DNA of 9,420 nucleotides from assembly GCA_002700765.1 (NCBI GenBank), contig PAEP01000004.1, positions 1-9,420 on the forward strand, read 5' to 3'. Of the stretch, positions 1-5,648 are shown in pieces (position 1 is the stretch's first letter; each line of letters starts with the position of its first letter). A model generated the notes under the pieces. The model did not search any database, was not told the origin of the DNA, and saw nothing but the letters and a program-made list of their open reading frames with translations. Origin of the DNA: Synechococcus sp. MED850 (lineage in GTDB: Bacteria; Cyanobacteriota; Cyanobacteriia; PCC-6307; Cyanobiaceae). A program made the position numbers and the translations under genes.

Positions 1-204
1 ATTGTTTGGTGGGTAACGAGTTGCCTGATGTGGGCGAATTGCCGGACAAGGATGGCGACGGCCTGCCGGATGTGATTGATCCGAAGCCGAACAAGCCCTG
101 TAAGGGTGAGGATTGTTTGGTGGGCAACGAGTTGCCGGATGTAGGCGAATTGCCGGACAAGGATGGTGACGGCCTTCCAGATATTCACGATCCAGATGAC
201 GATA
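1..204 (+). repeat. 111-bp tandem repeat inside the autotransporter gene
   Basis: The sequence starting ATTGTTTGGTGGG at base 1 recurs at base 112, giving a period of 111 bp (37 codons). The second copy follows the first closely for about 80 bp, with a few mostly silent changes, then diverges into the next acidic repeats. Each unit encodes C-L-V-G-N-E-L-P-D-V-G-E-L-P-D followed by a DKDGDGLPD calcium-type motif. The first copy begins exactly at the window edge, so more copies may lie upstream. Confidence 0.9.
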
Positions 205-1787
205 ACGATGGGATTCCTGATGCTCAGGAGCCAGACACTGATGGCGATGGTGTAATTGATGATTTAGATCCCGATGATGACAATGACGGGATTTCTGATG
301 AGAAGGATCCTGATGCGGATGGTGACGGCGAGTTGGATCGTCTGCCGGGTTGTGAGGTCGGCGACAATTTGTGTGACGTGATCAGCGATATCCCTGGCGA
401 TGAAGATGATGCCTGGGAAGCAGAAGAAGATGCGGCGGTAGAGATTATTGACGCCCTGTTGGATGGTCTGCAAGAAGAGGAAATTGATTTGCCGCTGAGC
501 TTTGACTACGGCCAGTTGGCCCGCTTGGTGGCTAGCGGTCTTACCCCTCGTAATGTGGACGCAGCTGGACGCGGCTTGGCGCTGCATAACAATCTGTTGG
601 TTGATGCAGTGTTTGAGCGTCAACCGCTGCGTCAGTTCGAGGAGCTTCTGGTGAGCGAGGCAGTTGTGGAAGAAGAAGCCATTGTTGAGGAGGAAGAGGG
701 TGCGATTGCCGCGGCTCCACAGCAACCTCTTTGGCTGAAAGTTGAGGAGCTTGCTGAAGGCGATGCGACGACCTACGTGGAAGGAATGGTTGCGGGCGTA
801 GAGAATGCAGGTGTCGAGGTCGAGCTGGAAGAAGATGCAGTGATGGTTCAGCTCGACAGCGTCAGCCTTGTTGATGTGCAGGACGATGAGCTTGATCTGG
901 CCAAGCGTGGTGGCATTAGCGCCTGGGTGAAGGGATTCGGCGGCAACAGCCGTGCGGATGACTCCTCGATTCTCTACAACGACTACAACTTGAGCGCCTA
1001 CGGCACCAGCTTTGGTGTGGATGTCGTGCTGGGCGAGAGCTTCCAGATCGGTGCTTACGCCAACTATGGCGATCTGAATGTGTATCAGCACAACGGTGAT
1101 ACAGGTGGCGGCAGCTGGAACCCCGATGGCTGGGGCGGTGGTCTAGCAGCCCAGTACTCCACCCGTCATTTCTACGTACAGGGTCTGTTTGGTGTGAGTG
1201 AATTCAGCGGTGAGCAGTCCCGCAACATCCTGCAGATCAACAACGATTTGGGCGGGAACACCGCCAGGGGTGACAAGAGCGTCACCAGCTATCTGGGAGC
1301 GCTGCGGATTGGTGCACCGTTCAAAAGCGGTGGTGTGGTTTTGGAGCCCCAAGGCCAGGTGGTTTGGACCCGAAACCACGAGCAGGGCTTCTCCGAAGGC
1401 CATGGAACGGAGAGGAACCTGCGGTTGAAATACAAGAGCCGCAAGACGAATTTTGCCGAGACGGAGTTGGGGATGAAGCTTTCGGTGCCGATCCGCACCG
1501 GTGAGCGGGCGATGTTTGTGCCGAGTCTGCGTGGCGCATGGCTTGCGGATTGGAACCAGGCGAACGAAGGCCAGGACATTGGCTACAAGTTCACCAACAA
1601 AACAGCGTCGTTTGACTCACCGCTTGGAACGGAGAATGGCGCATTGATCGAGGCGGGATTGGACTACACGATTCGGAACATCAATCGAACATCAGTGAAG
1701 CTGTATGGCCGCGGTGGTGTGGAGCTCTGGAACAGCGATCGGGGCATGACGTGGCGTGCCAGTGGTGGTGTGACTTTCCAATTCTGA
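1..1787 (+). CDS. Autotransporter-type outer-membrane protein with TSP3-like calcium-binding repeats (5' end outside window)
   Basis: The reading frame is already open at base 1, so the start and any signal peptide lie upstream; 593 residues are counted here from the TTG at base 6. Residues 1-111 are acidic repeats of the DxDxDGxxD type (for example DKDGDGLPD and DPDDDNDGIPD), typical of thrombospondin type 3 calcium-binding repeats. Cys pairs at C32/C37 and C116/C123 could form disulfides. Residues 130-300 are a mixed acidic linker with a Glu-rich run near 213-232. From about residue 302 (GGISAWVKGFGG) to the end the sequence alternates short amphipathic strands and Gly/Asn turns and ends in VTFQF with a terminal Phe, as in PF03797 autotransporter barrels; about 290 residues is normal for that domain. 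I infer that the barrel sits in the outer membrane and displays the repeat region. The repeat region uses many T/A-ending codons, unlike the GC-ending chitinase gene next door. Ligand and function are unknown. Confidence 0.85.
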   Translation, partial: CLVGNELPDVGELPDKDGDGLPDVIDPKPNKPCKGEDCLVGNELPDVGELPDKDGDGLPDIHDPDDDNDGIPDAQEPDTDGDGVIDDLDPDDDNDGISDEKDPDADGDGELDRLPGCEVGDNLCDVISDIPGDEDDAWEAEEDAAVEIIDALLDGLQEEEIDLPLSFDYGQLARLVASGLTPRNVDAAGRGLALHNNLLVDAVFERQPLRQFEELLVSEAVVEEEAIVEEEEGAIAAAPQQPLWLKVEELAEGDATTYVEGMVAGVENAGVEVELEEDAVMVQLDSVSLVDVQDDELDLAKRGGISAWVKGFGGNSRADDSSILYNDYNLSAYGTSFGVDVVLGESFQIGAYANYGDLNVYQHNGDTGGGSWNPDGWGGGLAAQYSTRHFYVQGLFGVSEFSGEQSRNILQINNDLGGNTARGDKSVTSYLGALRIGAPFKSGGVVLEPQGQVVWTRNHEQGFSEGHGTERNLRLKYKSRKTNFAETELGMKLSVPIRTGERAMFVPSLRGAWLADWNQANEGQDIGYKFTNKTASFDSPLGTENGALIEAGLDYTIRNINRTSVKLYGRGGVELWNSDRGMTWRASGGVTFQF

Positions 1788-1799
1788 CCGCATCTCGAA

Positions 1800-1814
1800 T
1801 CCCCCAATCGGGGA
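1800..1814 (+). terminator. First hairpin downstream of the autotransporter gene
   Basis: Arms TCCCC (1800-1804) and GGGGA (1810-1814) enclose the loop CAATC, 12 bp after the stop codon. There is no T-tract after it, so it may only stabilise the transcript end or assist the stronger hairpin at 1832-1849. Confidence 0.45.
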
Positions 1815-1831
1815 GTGCTGAGCATCCATTG

Positions 1832-1849
1832 ATCCCCCATTTGGGGGAT
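1832..1849 (+). terminator. Second hairpin downstream of the autotransporter gene
   Basis: ATCCCCC (1832-1838) pairs with GGGGGAT (1843-1849) around an ATTT loop, giving a 7-bp GC-rich stem 44 bp after the stop codon. The following bases (TCGGCG) are not a T-tract, so termination efficiency is uncertain. The 18-bp sequence is the exact reverse complement of the core of the terminator at 2170-2187. Confidence 0.55.
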
Positions 1850-2089
1850 TCGGCGCTCACATGATTGGCGCCAAGCAATCTTCGTTGAGTAGCTCCGACA
1901 ACGTTTGGTTCTGACGTCCAACCGAGAGGAAATCCCTCAGGCCTGTGGGTGTTAATAGCAAGTGAGTTGCCCGTTGGTTGAGTCGGACTGGGGCGCTCCG
2001 TTGTCGTCAGGTTGATCGCTTCATCATCAGTCCTTTCATCTTCAAGGCTTCATTCACTAGAAAACACTTGTTTGGATGGACGCTGTGGC

Positions 2090-2191
2090 CCAGAGCTTTT
2101 GAGGCTGAAAGCAGCTCTGGTCCATGTTGTTCTGTGTGTGTTCCTTAAGGATTGGCGTTGAAAAAAACAATCCCCCAAATGGGGGATTTTT
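2090..2191 (+). ncRNA. Candidate small RNA (hairpin plus intrinsic terminator), tentative
   Basis: A perfect 8-bp inverted repeat, CCAGAGCT (2090-2097) and AGCTCTGG (2113-2120), can be lengthened by TTT/AAA pairing with a two-base bulge. About 40 bp later comes a strong terminator hairpin with a T-tract. Structure followed by a terminator with no coding sequence between is how many bacterial small RNAs look. No promoter is recognisable and the 5' end is a guess. The same sequence could be the 3' tail of read-through transcription from the autotransporter gene. Confidence 0.25.
2161..2191 (+). terminator. Intrinsic terminator, probably bidirectional, upstream of the chitinase gene
   Basis: AATCCCCC (2169-2176) pairs with GGGGGATT (2181-2188) around an AAAT loop, followed by TTT and then GTT. 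On the plus strand the stem leads into a T-rich tail. On the minus strand it leads into a T-run made from the seven A's at 2161-2167. This is the best-formed terminator in the window, and it insulates the chitinase gene from upstream transcription. Confidence 0.75.
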
Positions 2192-2256
2192 GTTGTGCGG
2201 ATGATTGTCTTAGGTCTTTCTCAGCGGTTTCTTAGATGGCTCAAGTTCCTTTTTTT

Positions 2257-2283
2257 TAAGGTTCAAAAGCAATTGAAAGTGTG
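2257..2283 (+). promoter_or_regulatory. Start region of the chitinase gene
   Basis: An in-frame TAA at 2257-2259 limits the start to the next few codons. GTG at 2281 is the first ordinary start codon. A Shine-Dalgarno-like AAGG at 2258-2261 is 19 bp from that GTG, which is too far, but 10 bp from an in-frame ATT at 2272. The purine stretch GAAAG at 2275-2279 directly abuts the GTG. The next ATG (2335) would cut away the first strand and Trp16 of the binding domain. GTG is the preferred call, with the ATT as a less likely alternative. Confidence 0.45.
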
Positions 2284-5200
2284 AAAGGTTTGTCTCTTAC
2301 TGCTTCTGTTTCCGGCAGCCTTTATTGGGGCGGGATGTCTGGTCAACTTGTGCTGGCGAACACCAGCGGCGTGGACTTGTCGGATTGGTCGTTCACATTT
2401 GTCACCACGCAAAGCGATGTCCAGGTCTGGTCATCGACATCGGAGGTCGTGGACCTTGGCAATGGACTGTTTGAAGTCACGGTCGCTCCGCCGAGTTGGG
2501 GAACCACCATCCCGGCGGGTGGATCCATCTCTTTGAGCTTCAACGCCACAAGTGTCGGTCTCCCGACCAGTGGAGCGCTGACGGATGAGATGTTTTTCGT
2601 TGATGAAGCCGACAGCACACCTGTCCCTGAATCTGCTCCCGTACCCACGCCTGAGCCCGAGCTTGTTCCTGAGCCGGAGCCGCAACCCGAGTCCCAACCC
2701 GAGTCCCAACCGGAGCCACAACCGGAGGCTGAAGCACCGAGCAGCGATGCGTCAGCGCGCGTCTTCAATGTCGATGTCTATTCGGGGGAGGTCACCGACT
2801 TCCGCCCCGGCATCGACCGTCTGGATTTTGGTGGGCAGTCAGTCCACAACCTGATACTCGGCAAGACGGAAGAGGGTTACGTCACCTTCTTGAGCCCCTG
2901 GAATGACGCTCAGAAGATGACCCTCGTGGGGGTGACCTACGACCAGCTGGCCCTTGAGGACTACGGCGTGGTCGGCAACGAACACTTACGTCAGGACCTC
3001 GGAGGCGTTGTGTCGTGGGAATTGGGCATCGGTGAGAAGGATCCCAACACCACCTACATCCGTTCCCACGAGTACGGCAAGGTCGAGACCATCACCGACT
3101 TCGATCCGGCCACCGACAAGATCAGTTTTCTCTATTACGGCACCCGCGAGCGCCTCTCGGTCACGCAGGACGGTGCCGACTTGGTGATTTCGACCGAGCC
3201 CACCGGGCAGACCTTCATCTTCCAGAACACCAACCTCAATGCCATTCCTGGGGCCAGCCTGGAATTCCACTTCGATCAGATCGTCGAAGACAACCTGGAG
3301 ATCCCCTTTGGTCGTTCGGTTGTGTCGTTGACGCTCAAGGACCGCACCGTTCTTCTGACCCCCGAAGCTCCTGTTGGTGAACTGACCGACGGTTTCCAGA
3401 CCCAGTCCGGTGACGCGGCGGTGAATGAGCAGCCTCCCCACGACAGCCATTCCATGGGCGACCACGGATCGATGGAGATGGATCCCGGCATGGACATGGA
3501 TGACGACACGGATATGGATGTGGACACGGGAATGGAGTCCGACATGGAGACCGATCCCGAGATGGGCATGGACATGCCCAGCGATTCCGAACCAGCAAGT
3601 CCTGAGCCGTCCGTTGACGTTGAACCAAGTCCCTCGGGTCTGGAGGTGTCCGCCACCATCACCGGTGGCTGGTCGGGGACCTTCGCTGGAAACGTCACGG
3701 TCACGAACACCAGCGGCGCGTCTGTTGGAACCGATTGGTCGGTGAGCTTTGTCTCCGATGCACCGTTGAAGAGCGTCAGCAACTTCGAGTTCACCAACAC
3801 GCTCTGTGACGATGGCCGTTACGTCATCACCCTGAGCCCCAAGTCCTGGTCAGCACCCCTGGCCGCGGGCTCGGCCCAGAGCTCCTACTACCAGGGCTCC
3901 GGAGACGTCTCTGATCCGAATCAGGTGTTCGACTTCGCTTCCACGAGCGCCGAGGTGCCTCAGCAAGAGTCTGAGGCGCCGGTGATCGAGCAGCCCGATG
4001 CTCCCCAACAACCGGACGCCAGTGACGCCGTCGAGATCCCCGATGGTGAGCCCACTGTTGTTGAAGACAGCCCTGTTGTTGAAGACAGCCCTGTTGTTGA
4101 AGACAGCCCTGTTGTTGAAGACAGCCCGGTGACGGAGGGCGGCACGGTCACCATCGACTACGAGCGCCCCAATGGCACAACAGACAAGCGGGTGGTGACC
4201 TACTTCGAGGAGTGGGGCATCTACAGCCGCGACGTCAACCTCTCTGACGTCGATGGTCAGTCGATGACTCACATGAATTACAGCTTCTTTGATGTGAAGT
4301 CGGATGGGTCGATCACCCTGTTCGACGAATTCGCGGCCCTGCAGAAACGCTTCCCTCAGTCCGATCAGGTCAGCCGCACCTTTTCCACCTCCGACTACGC
4401 CGCCATGGCCCCGGAGCTGCTGGACATCTACGAAAACTCAGGGCGCTATGCAACCGCCCAGAATGGTGACGCCATCACGGTGACGTCGGTTCCCGTGGGC
4501 TGGAACGGCGTTGGCACGAACGATGCCGGCAACTTTGAGCAGTTGCGTCGCTTCAAGGAGCTCAATCCGGAGGTCAACCTCGGTTTCGCCCTGGGCGGTT
4601 GGACGCTGTCCGATGAGTTCAGCACCGCTTACGCCACCCAGGAGGGTCGCGACAAATTCGTCAGCGAAACCGTGCGCATTTTCGAGACCTACGACTTCTT
4701 CAATGTGGTCGATTTCGACTGGGAATATCCGGGCGGTGGTGGCAAGGCGGGCAATGCGGTCTCCTCCAGTGATGGCGCCAATTTTGCGTTGGTGCTGCGC
4801 GACCTGCGCACGGCCCTTGATGATCTGTCGGGCCGTACGGGACGTGACTTTGAGGTGTCGATTGCCACGGCCGGTGGTGAAGAGAAGCTGGCCAACCTCA
4901 ATCTCGAAGGCATCGATCCCTTCGTCGACTTCTACAACGTGATGACCTACGACTTCCACGGTGGTTGGGAGAACGTCACGGGTCATCAGGCCGCCATGAC
5001 CGGTGATGCCAACAACTACGACGTCACTGGGGCTGTCGATGTTTTTGAGATGGCTGGTGTGGATCTGAGCAAGGTTGTGATGGGGGCCCCTGCTTACACC
5101 CGCGCCTGGGGCAATGTCTCCGATGGGGGGACCTTCGGCTATCAACAGCCCGGCTCAGGCCGTGATGCCACCGGTTCGTTCGAGGCCGGCGTCTACGACT

Positions 5201-5544
5201 ACAAGGATCTGCTTGATGATGTGGTGACGGGGACCCGCAACCTCTACTGGGATGACGACAACAAGGCCGCATTCCTCTACGACGGGGACGAGTGGAGCTC
5301 CATGGAGACCACCGCCACCATCGCCGGCAAAGCCGCCTATGTGGAGGAGAAGGGGCTCGGCGGAATGATGTTCTGGGCCCTCAGCAACGATGCTGAAGGT
5401 GAGGCCAGCCTCGTGGAAGCTGCCGATGATCTGCTTCGAAAGGGGGCCAGCTATGGCGAGGTGATCGGGCGTGCCCCTGAGTTCGACGCCATCATTGGTG
5501 GCAACGGCGATTTCAGTCTTTCCGATTTCACCGGGCTGGTTTGA
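2281..5544 (+). CDS. Multidomain chitinase: GH18 catalytic domain with two CBM2-like domains
   Basis: The 1087-residue protein should hydrolyse chitin to GlcNAc oligomers outside the cell. Order: CBM2-like domain 4-100 (W16, W36, W50, W73); Pro/Glu linker 114-153; a domain with two DFxPxxDxxxF motifs (170-183, 270-283); Met/His/Asp-rich segment 387-432; second CBM2-like domain 454-550 (W464, W486, W523); VVEDSP linker 593-616; GH18 domain about 636-1065; short tail. The GH18 part resembles Serratia ChiA: YFEEWGIYSR (641-650), GGWTLSDEF (772-780), DFDWEYPG (811-818) with E815 as catalytic acid, MTYDF (888-892), YTR (939-941), an insertion domain around 950-1020, and FW (1031-1032). Departures are N808 for the first Asp of DxxDxDxE and A770 for the Ser of SxGGW. 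The N-terminus starts directly in the binding domain, with no signal peptide; a C-terminal secretion signal (type I) is possible but inferred. It is probably monocistronic, between terminators. Confidence 0.92.
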   Translation: MKGLSLTASVSGSLYWGGMSGQLVLANTSGVDLSDWSFTFVTTQSDVQVWSSTSEVVDLGNGLFEVTVAPPSWGTTIPAGGSISLSFNATSVGLPTSGALTDEMFFVDEADSTPVPESAPVPTPEPELVPEPEPQPESQPESQPEPQPEAEAPSSDASARVFNVDVYSGEVTDFRPGIDRLDFGGQSVHNLILGKTEEGYVTFLSPWNDAQKMTLVGVTYDQLALEDYGVVGNEHLRQDLGGVVSWELGIGEKDPNTTYIRSHEYGKVETITDFDPATDKISFLYYGTRERLSVTQDGADLVISTEPTGQTFIFQNTNLNAIPGASLEFHFDQIVEDNLEIPFGRSVVSLTLKDRTVLLTPEAPVGELTDGFQTQSGDAAVNEQPPHDSHSMGDHGSMEMDPGMDMDDDTDMDVDTGMESDMETDPEMGMDMPSDSEPASPEPSVDVEPSPSGLEVSATITGGWSGTFAGNVTVTNTSGASVGTDWSVSFVSDAPLKSVSNFEFTNTLCDDGRYVITLSPKSWSAPLAAGSAQSSYYQGSGDVSDPNQVFDFASTSAEVPQQESEAPVIEQPDAPQQPDASDAVEIPDGEPTVVEDSPVVEDSPVVEDSPVVEDSPVTEGGTVTIDYERPNGTTDKRVVTYFEEWGIYSRDVNLSDVDGQSMTHMNYSFFDVKSDGSITLFDEFAALQKRFPQSDQVSRTFSTSDYAAMAPELLDIYENSGRYATAQNGDAITVTSVPVGWNGVGTNDAGNFEQLRRFKELNPEVNLGFALGGWTLSDEFSTAYATQEGRDKFVSETVRIFETYDFFNVVDFDWEYPGGGGKAGNAVSSSDGANFALVLRDLRTALDDLSGRTGRDFEVSIATAGGEEKLANLNLEGIDPFVDFYNVMTYDFHGGWENVTGHQAAMTGDANNYDVTGAVDVFEMAGVDLSKVVMGAPAYTRAWGNVSDGGTFGYQQPGSGRDATGSFEAGVYDYKDLLDDVVTGTRNLYWDDDNKAAFLYDGDEWSSMETTATIAGKAAYVEEKGLGGMMFWALSNDAEGEASLVEAADDLLRKGASYGEVIGRAPEFDAIIGGNGDFSLSDFTGLV
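2752..3315 (+). other. Central domain of the chitinase with a duplicated DFxPxxDxxxF motif
   Basis: Residues 158-345 match no domain I can name with confidence. EVTDFRPGIDRLDF (170-183) and TITDFDPATDKISF (270-283) are two versions of one motif, 100 residues apart. The motif is like the DFxxGxDxIxL signature that closes RTX/serralysin-type beta-roll regions, which fits a calcium-binding, type I-secreted protein. The nonapeptide GGxGxDxxx repeats of a true RTX roll are absent. Function as a spacer, binding or export domain is inferred only. Confidence 0.5.
3439..3576 (+). other. Met/His/Asp-rich segment in the chitinase
   Basis: Residues 387-432 start HDSHSMGDHGSMEM and continue as alternating Met and Asp/Glu, with 11 Met and 3 His in 46 residues. 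The DNA is a loose repeat of GACATGGA/GATATGGA-like words. Clusters of Met and His next to Asp resemble copper-handling segments of periplasmic proteins. The segment could equally be a low-complexity acidic linker before the second CBM2-like domain. Confidence 0.6.
4057..4128 (+). repeat. 18-bp tandem repeat, four copies, in a chitinase linker
   Basis: GTTGTTGAAGACAGCCCT occurs four times in a row, the last ending CCG. It encodes VVEDSP four times (residues 593-616) just before the GH18 domain. The copies are nearly identical at DNA level, which suggests recent slippage expansion. The protein product is an acidic, flexible linker. Confidence 0.95.
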
Positions 5545-5551
5545 TCCGAAT

Positions 5552-5569
5552 CTCCCTCAGATGAGGGAG
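5552..5569 (+). terminator. First hairpin after the chitinase gene
   Basis: CTCCCTCA (5552-5559) and TGAGGGAG (5562-5569) form a perfect inverted repeat with a GA centre, 7 bp after the chitinase stop. There is no T-tract. It shares its arm sequence with the longer hairpin at 5582-5607. Confidence 0.5.
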
Positions 5570-5581
5570 GTGGAGGTCTTC

Positions 5582-5607
5582 ATTCCTCCCTCATTTGAGG
5601 GAGGAAT
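5582..5607. terminator. Second hairpin between convergent chitinase and chlM genes
   Basis: ATTCCTCCCTCA (5582-5593) and TGAGGGAGGAAT (5596-5607) form a 12-bp perfect inverted repeat with a TT centre, or 11 bp with an ATTT loop. It lies 37 bp after the chitinase stop and about 40 bp after the chlM stop on the other strand, so it can serve both genes. T-tracts on either side are short. The remaining DNA up to chlM holds a 12-bp-period direct repeat (TTGCTCTGAA at 5608 and 5620) and a TCAGATCTGA palindrome at 5639-5648. Confidence 0.65.
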
Positions 5608-5648
5608 TTGCTCTGAATTTTGCTCTGAAAAGTGATGCTCAGATCTGA

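Larger units (their letters stand above)
1850..2280. other. Gene-poor region between the autotransporter and chitinase genes
   Basis: No convincing coding sequence is visible. The plus-strand openings are short: 17 codons from the ATG at 1861, 8 codons from 2076 and 26 codons from 2124, none with a clear ribosome site, and the last runs through a terminator. The region is visibly AT-richer than the flanking genes. It contains an inverted repeat at 2090-2120 and a T-tract terminator at 2161-2191. The 90 bp after that terminator must hold the chitinase promoter if the gene is transcribed on its own, but I see no convincing -35/-10 pair there. Confidence 0.6.

Noticed and set aside
264..1091. 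275-codon minus-strand open frame within the autotransporter gene
   Set aside because: It is antisense to a clear barrel and repeat coding frame, is rich in residues expected from reverse-reading Asp/Glu codons, and shows no recognisable domain.
1664..1921. 85-codon minus-strand open frame at the end of the autotransporter gene
   Set aside because: It lies mostly antisense to the barrel-coding sequence and passes through both hairpins, with no motif.
1832..2187. Inverted 18-bp copies as terminal repeats of a transposable element
   Set aside because: Each copy is a self-complementary hairpin typical of terminators, one with a T-tract; no target-site duplication or transposase is seen. Kept only as a finding to check.
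2124..2204. 26-codon small ORF upstream of the chitinase gene
   Set aside because: There is no ribosome site, and it runs through the terminator hairpin at 2161-2191, so it would rarely be fully transcribed.
4057..4128. CRISPR-like array
   Set aside because: The units are contiguous in-frame 18-bp repeats without spacers, inside a coding linker.
4702..4704. N808 as evidence that the chitinase is a pseudogene
   Set aside because: The frame is intact over 1087 codons and E815, D813, D811 and the other substrate-site residues are kept; loss of the outermost Asp alone does not abolish catalysis in this family.
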